From Candidatus Hydrogenedentota bacterium (GTDB taxonomy: Bacteria > Hydrogenedentota > Hydrogenedentia > Hydrogenedentales > SCBR16-9), in contig SKJD01000277.1 of assembly GCA_007116095.1 (NCBI GenBank), positions 1-7,384 of the forward strand: a DNA stretch of 7,384 bases, written 5' to 3'. The stretch's first letter is position 1. Each line of letters opens with the position of its first letter. The notes beneath the pieces were generated by a model, which saw only the letters and a program-made list of their open reading frames with translations, was not told where the DNA came from and searched no databases. The translations under genes and the position numbers were made by a program. Below, in pieces: positions 1 to 6,325 of the stretch.

Positions 1-1159
1 CATGCACCGCCGCCCGGTACATCGCGCGCAATTGCGCCTTGAAGATATCGGGTTGGGCCAGGCAGAAGCGCACAGCCCGCAATCCGAGCTGCGGATTGTC
101 TTCCTTGGAAAGCTGTAAATGCGAGACGAACTTGTCCCCGCCAATATCCATGCTGCGCAAAATGACCGTTTGCGGCGCAAAGGCCTGTACCGCCTTTGTG
201 TAGGCGTTGTATTGCTCCGTTTCGGTTGGCAGGGTGTTTCGGTTCAAAAACAGGTACTCGGTGCGATATAACCCGATACCCTCGGCCATCATATCCTTAC
301 AGTGTTGAATTTCCAGCGGCAGCTCAACATTCGCCTGGGTAATGATGCGCGCGCCGTCCAGCGTCTTCCAGGGACCTCCGTGGCGCACCTCTTCCATGAG
401 GTTGGCCCGCTCCACCGCCAGTGTTTGGCGTGCAGACTTATAACGGGTTTTGGTTTCGGGGGTGGGATCGGCAATGACCTTGCCCGTCGTCCCGTCTATG
501 ATAAGCTCGCCGCCTGTAGCGATATGGCTGCTGAAATCGCCCAGCCCCATCACTGCGGGCACTTCCAGGGCGCGGGCCAGTATAGAGGTATGGGAGGTGA
601 TGCTGCCGGAGTCCAGGACGATGCCCTGAACATGGTTCAGGTCGATAATGGCTGTGTCCGAGGGCGATAAATCATGTGTAACGATGATGCAGGACCCGGC
701 GAGGTTACGCAGGTCCGGGTGATCACAATGCAGCAGATGCCGATTAATGCGGTCCACGACATCTACCAGGTCCACCGTGCGTTCCCGGAACGTCGGGTCC
801 TCCAGGTTCCCGAAGATACGCTTGTAGCGCTGGCAAAGCTGCACCAGCACATATTCCACATTCTTTCGGTCCGCCTCCAACTGGGTCTGTATTTCTTCCA
901 GCAGGGTGACGTCTTCCAAAATCATCAGGTGGGCCTGGAAGATATTCGCGTGTTCTTCGCCAAGCTCTTTCCGGGTGGCGTTGTACAGCGTATTGAGATC
1001 GTCCCGGGAGCGCGCAATAGCCTGCTCCAGACGCTTCATCTCTTTTTGGGGGTTGTTGATGCTGTATTCGGGCACATCACAGGGAGACAGATCAAACACC
1101 AGCGCCGATGCAATGGCGATACCGGGAGATACGCCTATCCCTTGGTAAGTTTTCTCCAA
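1..1159 (-). CDS. ptsI: PTS Enzyme I (phosphoenolpyruvate-protein phosphotransferase), partial
   Basis: Cytoplasmic Enzyme I, which autophosphorylates from PEP and passes the phosphate to HPr. I translated 386 codons by hand; the window edge cuts off the C-terminal part, roughly a third of a usual protein of about 575 residues. The N-terminus (YQGIGVSPGIAIASA) is typical of the family. The HPr-binding helical region spans about residues 30-145. The phosphohistidine motif is SITSHTSILARALEVPAVMG with active His190. The PEP-binding barrel shows GIGLYRTEYLF (Arg299), ILRSMDIGGDK (Arg335) and NPQLGLRAVRF. The catalytic Cys of the barrel lies beyond the edge. The start is TTG at 1159, chosen because the family N-terminus begins there and a GGGGAGG Shine-Dalgarno lies 11 nt upstream inside the end of ptsH. 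It lies 6 bp after the ptsH stop, so the two are co-transcribed and probably translationally coupled. Confidence 0.97.
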   Translation of the reverse strand, partial: MEKTYQGIGVSPGIAIASALVFDLSPCDVPEYSINNPQKEMKRLEQAIARSRDDLNTLYNATRKELGEEHANIFQAHLMILEDVTLLEEIQTQLEADRKNVEYVLVQLCQRYKRIFGNLEDPTFRERTVDLVDVVDRINRHLLHCDHPDLRNLAGSCIIVTHDLSPSDTAIIDLNHVQGIVLDSGSITSHTSILARALEVPAVMGLGDFSSHIATGGELIIDGTTGKVIADPTPETKTRYKSARQTLAVERANLMEEVRHGGPWKTLDGARIITQANVELPLEIQHCKDMMAEGIGLYRTEYLFLNRNTLPTETEQYNAYTKAVQAFAPQTVILRSMDIGGDKFVSHLQLSKEDNPQLGLRAVRFCLAQPDIFKAQLRAMYRAAVH

Positions 1160-1165
1160 AACGGG

Positions 1166-1450
1166 CTATTCCTCCCCAAATCCGGACGTAAACAGCTCTT
1201 TGACTGCGTGCATGGCCTCTTCCGCGTCTTGTCCTTTGCATTGCACGATAAGCCGGCTGCCGCGTGTGGCTGCCAGGGTCAACAGGCCCATAATGCTCTT
1301 GGCGTTGACGCGATTCCCGTTGAGATTAAAATACACTTCGGAATCAAAGGCCAATACACGCTGAACTATGGCTGCCGCAGGACGGGCATGAATGCCCAGC
1401 CGATTGCTCACCGTCAATTCTTCGGTAACTTCGTGGGAACCCTCTGCCAT
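1166..1450 (-). CDS. ptsH: HPr phosphocarrier protein
   Basis: Small cytoplasmic phosphocarrier of 94 residues, close to the usual 85-95. It takes phosphate from Enzyme I on a histidine; the motif NRLGIHARPAA puts it at His21. It also has the regulatory serine motif VNAKSIMGLL, with Ser52 equivalent to Ser46 of Bacillus HPr. That serine is the target of HPr kinase, whose gene is in this window. The ATG at 1450 follows AAGGAG (1461-1466) with a 10-nt spacing. The N-terminus is six or so residues longer than in enteric HPr. It is followed at once by ptsI in the same reading frame, separated by TAG-CCC-GTT. The gene to its right is the GH57 enzyme, 389 bp away, so ptsH probably has its own promoter in that gap. 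The family call is secure. Confidence 0.97.
   Translation of the reverse strand: MAEGSHEVTEELTVSNRLGIHARPAAAIVQRVLAFDSEVYFNLNGNRVNAKSIMGLLTLAATRGSRLIVQCKGQDAEEAMHAVKELFTSGFGEE
1171..1177 (-). promoter_or_regulatory. Ribosome binding site of ptsI inside ptsH
   Basis: GGGGAGG lies within the last codons of ptsH, 11 nt before the TTG start of ptsI. It supports the choice of TTG, because no ATG or GTG lies in frame near the family N-terminus. It also suggests that ribosomes terminating on ptsH re-initiate on ptsI. Confidence 0.7.
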
Positions 1451-1547
1451 CCTTGCATAGCTCCTTATTTGTATCCAATGATGGATTGTTAGTCAATAGT
1501 GTAATGCGTATTGGTTAGTGGTCTTGTTTTGCATGTTACACCGCCAT

Positions 1548-1566
1548 ATTCGGCGTCATTCGACGT
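1548..1566. repeat. Tandem ATTCGRCGT repeat, 10-bp period
   Basis: ATTCGGCGT at 1548-1556 is followed by ATTCGACGT at 1558-1566, exactly one helical turn apart. The second form recurs perfectly at 1805-1813 near the end of the GH57 gene. The spacing is what a DNA-binding protein would use, but the copies are short and could be chance. Confidence 0.35.
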
Positions 1567-1575
1567 AATTAAAGA

Positions 1576-1607
1576 TTTATAGCTAGCTGCCAGAACTGTC
1601 CTGGACA
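1576..1607 (-). promoter_or_regulatory. Candidate ptsH promoter with overlapping dyad
   Basis: On the minus strand a TATAAA element (1576-1581) could serve as a -10 box about 125 nt upstream of ptsH. The -35 position does not match TTGACA well but is covered by the odd palindrome TGTCCAGGACA (1597-1607), which looks like a regulator site. An alternative match, TTGACT with a 17-bp spacer to TACAAA just upstream of the Shine-Dalgarno, would place the start site inside the ribosome binding site and is less likely. Weak evidence. Confidence 0.25.
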
Positions 1608-1839
1608 ACCCATGTTGGCGGGAATTTCCCGTACGAGGGAATTATTGCCGGAAATTAAATTGATTTTGTGTGAATTTTTAGAAAATTATTGAAAGCTAGG
1701 GCTATGTAGTCCTTAACAGCGGTAACTTGAGCGCTAACATAATACGTGAAAGCAGGCGTATACGGCAAGAAGTGCAACGTAGCCGCTCGCGGAACTAACG
1801 TAAAATTCGACGTGCGGGGTTACCGTCTAGTCGTTGAGG

Positions 1840-3987
1840 TCATTCCTGGGGCATCTGGTGCACGGAAGCGCTCAGGCGCAACTCGTGGGTCTGTCCCGGT
1901 TGGCTTTCCAGAATCCAGGTTGGCGTCACGACACTACCCTGATAAACCCGCTCCTGGCCGCCTTCGGACTGGCTGATGGTCTCAATGGGATAGCACAATA
2001 TATCCGCAGGTAGCGAGAGTCCCAGGCTGAATTCCAGTTGCATCCAGCCGTCACAGAGCGCCAGGTGCGCCAGACCGCTAAAGGTGGTTTTAGCGCCCAG
2101 TTGAAGCCTTTTCAGGTCCTTGTTGTCCGAGCGGTAATAACGATCCGGAGCCGAACCCGTTAGCATGTTGATGACCCACTCTATACCAAAACGCACAGTG
2201 CAGGCGCTTCCTTCCCGGTGCGTTATGTGGTAGGCAATATCAACAATCGCCGTATCCGGATCCAGGCGCAGGGTTTTGTGTATGGAGAACTGCTGTGCTT
2301 CGGGGGTATATACCGTGCCTTCGCGGTGCAAGGACAGGGCGTCTTCGGCGCATTCCATGTGATAGGCGCCCGTTGCAAAATCGCCCAGTGACTCGTAGGT
2401 GTTCGACCACAGCGCCTCGGGACTGACTTCCAGGCCCAGGAAATGATCACGCAGCGAGCTGCGGCGATAGCTGTCGTACAGCAGGTGACTCACCAACCCC
2501 GCTTCCTTGACGCGTACTATCTCGTGAATGCTCTGATTGCCTTCGGCGGCTTCCCCGACCTGGGCATGCCCACTGCGCAGGCTGTCGTGGTAGGGTTCCT
2601 CGCGGCGTGTCAAGGTATTCAACAGGTTAAAGGGCTGGGGTTTGAAGTCCAACTCAAACAGCGTACCGCCATCCAGCGGATCGACAAATAATGCCATCTT
2701 GCGGTTGCTTAACAAGCCCTCGGGATTGCCGTCCCCGTCGAAGTCGCGTGTTTCACAATGAATCCAGGGGGTGTCGGCTTCATATTCCAGCGAATCCAGC
2801 AGAACGTCGGCCGCAATCATCTTTTCATAGAGCGCTGTACGCAGGTGGTTCAGGTACAAGCCCCCGAAGACCCCATGCCAGTAGGCGCAATTACACTGGG
2901 CTTCATGCAACAGCTTTTCCGCCTGCGCCAAGGTTTCCGCTGCGCCGTGGGTTTTCCGGAGGCTTGCCAAGCGGTTGCTGACTTGCAGCATGCGCTTTTG
3001 CAGGTTGTTTGATTCCTCGTATTTTGCCAGAAAACTGCGCCAGAAACCGCCGCGAATAAACGGCTCGATTTCCTGGAAATAGTCCGGGTTTTCTTTGAGG
3101 CCTTGTACCAGCCCATGCAATTTGCGTTGTACTGGTGTGGGGAGCGCCCACTCCATCATTTCGACATACGAGGCGCAGGTGATGTAGGTGCGGCCCAGGG
3201 CGCGGGCCCGTTCAAGGTATTCGCTGTAGGTCAGGGCATGCAGCCAGTCCTGGTTGTCGGTCAGGGCCTGGAAAAAGCGTTCCAACCAACGTTCCTTGTA
3301 CACGCTGTTGTAGGTGCCGGGCCAGATTCCGAACTTCTCGCTATCGTCATGGATGACCGCACAGCGTAGCCCGTCTTCAGTCGCATGTTCCCGCAGGAAC
3401 TCGATGGACTCCTCCACGCCATGGAACGGAATGAGATAGCGCAGGCGTTCCTGAATCGGGAAAATCTTGAGCGTATGCCCTTCATGTTCGGTCATGTAAT
3501 AGCCGAAAAGTTCATCGCGCATGAATCCCGAACACAGAAAATGGGTGTCGTCCAGGGCCGTATATTCCACGCCTGCCTTCGCGAGGGTACCGGCCATTTG
3601 GGGTTCCCAGACACGCTCTGTGAGCCACATGCCCCTGGGGCGCGCCCCGAAATGCCGTTCACAGAAATCGTGCATGCGCTGGATTTGGGCTATAGCGTCG
3701 CGTTCAGGAATAGCGCAGAGCAACGGTTCATAGTAACCCCCGCCCATGATTTCTACCTGACCCCGTTCCACCAGGGCCGCCAGGCGTTGCAGGAAATCAG
3801 GCGCGTGCGCCTCGAACCAGTCCAGCAACGGTCCGGTATAGTGCAGGGTTACGTGTATGGCCGGAAAGCGTTCCAGCACATCGATAAAGGGTTTGTAGGA
3901 TTTTTCGTAGGCTTCCTGGAATACAAAATCAAAATTGCCGACGGGTTGATGACCGTGGCAACCGAATATCAGATTAATCTGTTTCAT
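1840..3987 (-). CDS. GH57 alpha-amylase / 4-alpha-glucanotransferase
   Basis: Predicted cytoplasmic enzyme (no signal peptide) acting on alpha-1,4-glucans by hydrolysis or glucan transfer. At 715 residues it is somewhat longer than the archaeal 4-alpha-glucanotransferases of about 650-660. All five GH57 motifs are visible: HGHQP (11-15), GGGYYEP (82-88), GMWLTERVWEP (119-129) with the likely nucleophile Glu124, HDDSEKFGIWP (213-223) with the acid/base Asp at 214 or 215, and SYVEMMEWALP (273-283). A helical DUF1925-like region follows, including QCNCAYWHGVFGG (364-376), and then a DUF1926-like beta-sandwich to the C-terminus. The ATG at 3987 matches the family start (MKQINLIFGCHGHQP), although the Shine-Dalgarno is weak. 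Sequence alone does not separate amylase from transferase; the whole-length resemblance to the Thermococcus litoralis type leads me to favour transferase. It lies between hprK and ptsH, suggesting use of glycogen or maltodextrin under PTS control. Confidence 0.92.
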   Translation of the reverse strand: MKQINLIFGCHGHQPVGNFDFVFQEAYEKSYKPFIDVLERFPAIHVTLHYTGPLLDWFEAHAPDFLQRLAALVERGQVEIMGGGYYEPLLCAIPERDAIAQIQRMHDFCERHFGARPRGMWLTERVWEPQMAGTLAKAGVEYTALDDTHFLCSGFMRDELFGYYMTEHEGHTLKIFPIQERLRYLIPFHGVEESIEFLREHATEDGLRCAVIHDDSEKFGIWPGTYNSVYKERWLERFFQALTDNQDWLHALTYSEYLERARALGRTYITCASYVEMMEWALPTPVQRKLHGLVQGLKENPDYFQEIEPFIRGGFWRSFLAKYEESNNLQKRMLQVSNRLASLRKTHGAAETLAQAEKLLHEAQCNCAYWHGVFGGLYLNHLRTALYEKMIAADVLLDSLEYEADTPWIHCETRDFDGDGNPEGLLSNRKMALFVDPLDGGTLFELDFKPQPFNLLNTLTRREEPYHDSLRSGHAQVGEAAEGNQSIHEIVRVKEAGLVSHLLYDSYRRSSLRDHFLGLEVSPEALWSNTYESLGDFATGAYHMECAEDALSLHREGTVYTPEAQQFSIHKTLRLDPDTAIVDIAYHITHREGSACTVRFGIEWVINMLTGSAPDRYYRSDNKDLKRLQLGAKTTFSGLAHLALCDGWMQLEFSLGLSLPADILCYPIETISQSEGGQERVYQGSVVTPTWILESQPGQTHELRLSASVHQMPQE

Positions 3988-4047
3988 TGGTGCTGTATAC
4001 TTCCCGGTACTGGGTTTGTTGATAAAGTGTTTGTCAGTTGTGGCTTA

Positions 4048-4076
4048 ATCACATAACTATAAATAAAGATTTTCAA
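4048..4076 (-). promoter_or_regulatory. Candidate promoter of GH57 gene
   Basis: On the minus strand TTGAAA (4071-4076) is separated by 17 bp from TGTGAT (4048-4053), matching the -35 well and the -10 only four of six. It would give a leader of about 55 nt. A dyad CCCAGTACCGGG (4003-4014) lies between it and the start codon and could affect translation. Modest support. Confidence 0.3.
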
Positions 4077-4101
4077 GGACGTGTTAAATCCTTTTAGTCG
4101 T

Positions 4102-4293
4102 TCATCGCCCACGGACATACAACCGCCCGACCGCGGAGCGGTCACGGATGATTAGCCCGGGGTATTCATCCGTAACCTCTGCCGGGGTTAGTCGTAATGT
4201 CGTGTAAAGTAGATAGTCAACCACAACGGCAATGCCGAACCCTATGGCTATTTGAAGAAACATGTTGCCACTGAATGAATGGTGTTTGTCCAA
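4102..4293 (-). CDS. Small putative membrane protein (hypothetical)
   Basis: I do not recognise this 63-residue ORF. Residues 11-33 (starting MFLQIAIGFGIAVVV) form one hydrophobic stretch long enough to cross the membrane, although it contains Gln14 and Asp26. The tail is polar and rich in Arg, ending in RLYVRGR, so the positive-inside rule would place the C-terminus in the cytoplasm. The start would be TTG at 4293 with AGGA only 3 nt upstream; an internal ATG at residue 11 has no clear ribosome binding site. It lies 114 bp upstream of the GH57 gene in the same direction and about 290 bp after hprK. It could be a real small protein, the remnant of a longer gene, or a chance ORF. Confidence 0.4.
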   Translation of the reverse strand: MDKHHSFSGNMFLQIAIGFGIAVVVDYLLYTTLRLTPAEVTDEYPGLIIRDRSAVGRLYVRGR

Positions 4294-4383
4294 AATTCCT
4301 GAAAAATCGACTTAATTAACAGACCCTACTAAGTTGTGTATATGCAGAGTAAGCAAGCTTTCTTCGCCCGATTACGCCGCATA

Positions 4384-4434
4384 GGTATAGGGCATTATAC
4401 CCTGATTTGCTCTCAAGACTGTGCGCTGCTTGAG
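4384..4434 (-). promoter_or_regulatory. Candidate promoter with two overlapping dyads
   Basis: A perfect TATAAT lies on the minus strand at 4394-4399, about 100 nt upstream of the small ORF. It is embedded in the inverted repeat GGTATA-N6-TATACC (4384-4401). The -35 position has only ACAGTC, but is covered by CTCAAG-N11-CTTGAG (4412-4434). A good -10 with a poor -35 under a dyad fits an activator-dependent or repressed promoter. No regulator is identified. Confidence 0.35.
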
Positions 4435-4507
4435 CGGGGTGTGCGCAGGCATGCCGTAAAGACGTTTTTTAGCTGAAGTTGTCTGGGTAAATTGTGGGGC
4501 TGAAAGG

Positions 4508-4546
4508 GAGGCCACACGTTGCGGCAGCGCGCTCGGGTGTGGCCTC
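4508..4546 (-). terminator. Candidate terminator hairpin after hprK
   Basis: A perfect 10-bp inverted repeat GAGGCCACAC (4508-4517) / GTGTGGCCTC (4537-4546) with a 19-nt loop starts 39 nt after the hprK stop codon. On the minus strand the sequence after the hairpin is CCTTTCAG, so the U-tract is very weak. It may be an inefficient terminator or a 3'-end stabilising structure. Confidence 0.45.
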
Positions 4547-4584
4547 GCGCCGACAATCCCTATCCGCGCATTCAGCGTCGGGGT

Positions 4585-5559
4585 TTAGGTTGGACGGTTG
4601 TTGCCGTGCATTATATGCAGAAGTCGCTCATTGAATTGTTCAGCGGGATTCATCCCCATTTCCTTGAGACGGTGGTTCAACGAAGCCACTTCAATAATGA
4701 TGGCCATATTCCGGCCCGGGCGCACGGGGATACGCAGATAGGGAATACGCACCCCCAGGATTTCTATGTATTCTTCGATCAAACCGGTGCGATCGTAGTT
4801 GGCTCCCTCGTTCCACTCTTCCAGCTCGACAATCAATCCGATGGTTTTACGGTTGCGCACCCGGCCGGCGCCGAAGACCGCCTTTACGTCGATGATGCCG
4901 ACCCCCCGTATCTCCATATGGTGCTCGATCATCTCGTTGGTTTCGGCGAAGAGGTGGTCCTCCCGGTGACGTTTCAAGGCCACCACATCGTCCGCCACCA
5001 GACGGTGCCCACGCTCGATCAATTCCAGGGCGGTTTCACTTTTACCGACCCCGGGTGAGCCGACAATCAGACAGCCCACGCCATAACAGTCGACGGCGGT
5101 GGCGTGAATCACCGTCTCCGGGGAGAACTCCTCGGTTAGAAAGAGAATGATGCGGCTGATGACCTCGTCGGTGCTTCGTGAAGACTGGAGGACAGGCACC
5201 CCGCGCTGGTTGCACATGTCCAGAAATATATTCTGTGGGGTAAGGTGTCGGGATAGGAGAAATGCGGGAATCTCGAAAGAAAACATGCTGTCTAGGCGCT
5301 GGGACAAGGTCGCCGTGTTCAGCTTCTCCATGTAGTGGATTTCGGTGTTGCCTAGAATCTGTATTCGGTCATTTGCAAAGTACTCCAGGTAACCGCCAAT
5401 GGCCAGGCCTGGTCGGTTGATATCCGAGGAATAGACTGGTCGGTCGATTCCCTGGAATCCCGCCATGGCTTCCAGCTCCAAGTCCCGCGACATGAATTCC
5501 ATCAGGCGCGATACTTCGATATATGTCTTGCGGTTGACCGGCAGGTCCTGGGTATCCAT
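4585..5559 (-). CDS. hprK: HPr kinase/phosphorylase
   Basis: Bifunctional enzyme that phosphorylates HPr on its regulatory serine with ATP or pyrophosphate and reverses the reaction by phosphorolysis. At 324 residues it is close to the usual 305-325. The N-terminal domain spans about 1-135 and includes NRPGLAIGGYLEYFANDRIQ. The kinase core has His152, the P-loop GSPGVGKS (167-174), the catalytic LVADD (187-191) and the family signature MEIRGVGIIDVKAVFGAG (215-232). The C-terminal motif VRPGRN follows at 279-284. All expected catalytic residues are present, so it should be active. The ATG at 5559 fits the family N-terminus; GAGGT lies only 3 nt upstream, a short spacing. Its substrate HPr is encoded in the same window, but separated from it by the GH57 gene. 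It lies 118 bp downstream of hpf, with a large hairpin between. Confidence 0.97.
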   Translation of the reverse strand: MDTQDLPVNRKTYIEVSRLMEFMSRDLELEAMAGFQGIDRPVYSSDINRPGLAIGGYLEYFANDRIQILGNTEIHYMEKLNTATLSQRLDSMFSFEIPAFLLSRHLTPQNIFLDMCNQRGVPVLQSSRSTDEVISRIILFLTEEFSPETVIHATAVDCYGVGCLIVGSPGVGKSETALELIERGHRLVADDVVALKRHREDHLFAETNEMIEHHMEIRGVGIIDVKAVFGAGRVRNRKTIGLIVELEEWNEGANYDRTGLIEEYIEILGVRIPYLRIPVRPGRNMAIIIEVASLNHRLKEMGMNPAEQFNERLLHIMHGNNRPT

Positions 5560-5625
5560 TACACCTCAATCCGTTGTGCGCATCCATCGGATATCGGATA
5601 CGCAGCGATGCCATATGCTTGCTAT

Positions 5626-5671
5626 ACGGCATAGGCTGTGTCGTCTCGTTGTACGACACAGCCTATGCCGT
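5626..5671. repeat. Perfect 19-bp inverted repeat between hpf and hprK
   Basis: ACGGCATAGGCTGTGTCGT (5626-5644) and its exact reverse complement (5653-5671) flank an 8-nt loop. It begins 6 nt after the hpf stop codon. No T-run follows on either strand, so it is not a classic intrinsic terminator. A transcript from hpf into hprK would fold into a very stable hairpin here. It could limit read-through, protect the hpf 3' end, be an RNase III site, or be a repeat element. Confidence 0.9.
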
Positions 5672-5677
5672 CCAAAA

Positions 5678-6250
5678 TTAAAACTGGGGTTCAATCAGGC
5701 CATAGGTGCCATCGTTCCGGGCGTACAACACATTCACCTTGGAGGTGTCGGCATTGGAAAACACCAAAAAGCTCTGATCGCCCAGCAACTGCAATTGCAT
5801 GAGGGCTTCGTCCACGTTCAACGGGGTCATGGGCAGTTGCTCGCGCTTCACCACTTCGTGGGCATACGCCTCCTCTTCCTGGGGGTGGTTGGCCGTGCCA
5901 TTGTCCGGAGAAATAGAAAGGATCGCATGCTGGTAGTCGCGTTCCTGTTCCACTATGCGGGGCTTGTGCCGCTTGATCCGCCCCTTGAACTTGCGAATCT
6001 GTTTCTCCAGCTTGTCAATAGCTGTATCAACAGAGGCGTACATGTCCTCGGTGGCTTCTTTGCTGTGAATGCGCATGCCATTCACGTTCAGATTGATTTC
6101 GGCAATCTGCTGTAGCTTCTGCACTTCAAGCACCACATCAGCCAGTAGCACTTTGTCAAAGTGCGCCTCCAGCTTGGACAAGGCATGTTCCACGTAGGAG
6201 CGCAGGGCATCGGTCAATTCCATGTGCCGTCCGGTGATTTTTATCTTCAT
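5678..6250 (-). CDS. hpf: Long-form ribosome hibernation promoting factor
   Basis: Cytoplasmic ribosome-binding protein that pairs inactive 70S ribosomes into 100S dimers in stationary phase. It has 190 residues. The N-terminal S30AE domain (about 1-97) begins MKIKITGRHMELTDALRSYV and ends with the basic stretch KFKGRIKRHK. A variable acidic linker (about 100-135) follows, then the C-terminal dimerisation domain (137-190) with LPMTPLNVDEALMQLQLLG, FLVFSNADT and the final DGTYGLIEP. That second domain marks the long form rather than the short enteric form. The ORF opens further upstream at 6325, but ATG at 6250 is chosen because the family starts with MKIKI and GGAGGT lies 10 nt before it; the promoter found also lies inside the upstream extension. 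It is first in the visible minus-strand cluster. Confidence 0.96.
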   Translation of the reverse strand: MKIKITGRHMELTDALRSYVEHALSKLEAHFDKVLLADVVLEVQKLQQIAEINLNVNGMRIHSKEATEDMYASVDTAIDKLEKQIRKFKGRIKRHKPRIVEQERDYQHAILSISPDNGTANHPQEEEAYAHEVVKREQLPMTPLNVDEALMQLQLLGDQSFLVFSNADTSKVNVLYARNDGTYGLIEPQF

Positions 6251-6260
6251 GGCGTATTTA

Positions 6261-6266
6261 ACCTCC
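6261..6266 (-). promoter_or_regulatory. Ribosome binding site of hpf
   Basis: GGAGGT lies 10 nt before the ATG at 6250. It decides the start against the in-frame ATG that itself overlaps this motif and against the longer reading frame opening at 6325. Confidence 0.75.
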
Positions 6267-6295
6267 ATTAATTCGTGCAGCTTTGGTAGCCCGCA

Positions 6296-6325
6296 ATGAT
6301 AGCACCGCCTTTTTTGGATTGTCAA
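6296..6325 (-). promoter_or_regulatory. Sigma-70 type promoter of hpf
   Basis: On the minus strand TTGACA (6320-6325), a perfect -35, is followed after 18 bp by TATCAT (6296-6301), five of six to the -10 consensus. The bases TGC just before it give an extended -10. Transcription should start near 6289, giving a leader of about 39 nt. This is the clearest promoter in the window, and suggests that hpf starts a transcription unit separate from any upstream rpoN-type gene. Confidence 0.7.

Larger units (their letters stand above)
1451..1839. other. Non-coding gap between GH57 gene and ptsH, with candidate control sites
   Basis: AT-rich 389-bp stretch with no convincing gene; a 76-codon plus-strand ORF that begins here runs into the GH57 gene and resembles nothing. 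It holds the ptsH Shine-Dalgarno, a TATAAA element with a dyad upstream of it, three copies of ATTCGRCGT, a small inverted repeat AATTTCCC/GGGAATT near 1623-1643 and a CCGC/GCGG mini-hairpin at 1783-1792. I see no intrinsic terminator with a T-run for the GH57 gene, so read-through into ptsH is possible. Confidence 0.6.
4294..4584. other. Non-coding gap after hprK
   Basis: No gene is supported here. It contains the hairpin just after hprK and, further on in the direction of transcription, a TATAAT element with two dyads that may form a new promoter for the small ORF and the GH57 gene. The palindrome GGCATGCC (near 4449-4456) is also present. Confidence 0.55.

Noticed and set aside
674..1492. 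Long plus-strand ORF (272 codons) opposite ptsI and ptsH
   Set aside because: It lies entirely antisense to clear PTS genes with active-site motifs and resembles no family.
1528..1550. Sigma-54-like TGGC...TGC element upstream of ptsH
   Set aside because: The GG and GC pairs are 11 rather than 10 bp apart, and the rest of the consensus does not match.
4038..4053. CRP-like half sites TGTG...CACA upstream of the GH57 gene
   Set aside because: The spacing is 7 rather than 8 bp between the half sites, so it does not fit a CRP box.
3385..4056. Plus-strand ORF (223 codons) opposite the GH57 gene
   Set aside because: It is a shadow of a well-supported GH57 catalytic domain.
4519..5058. Plus-strand ORF (179 codons) opposite hprK
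   Set aside because: It is antisense to the HprK kinase core, with no motif of its own.
5465..6115. Plus-strand ORF (216 codons) across hprK start, spacer and hpf
   Set aside because: It spans two real genes and the hairpin, and has no family resemblance.
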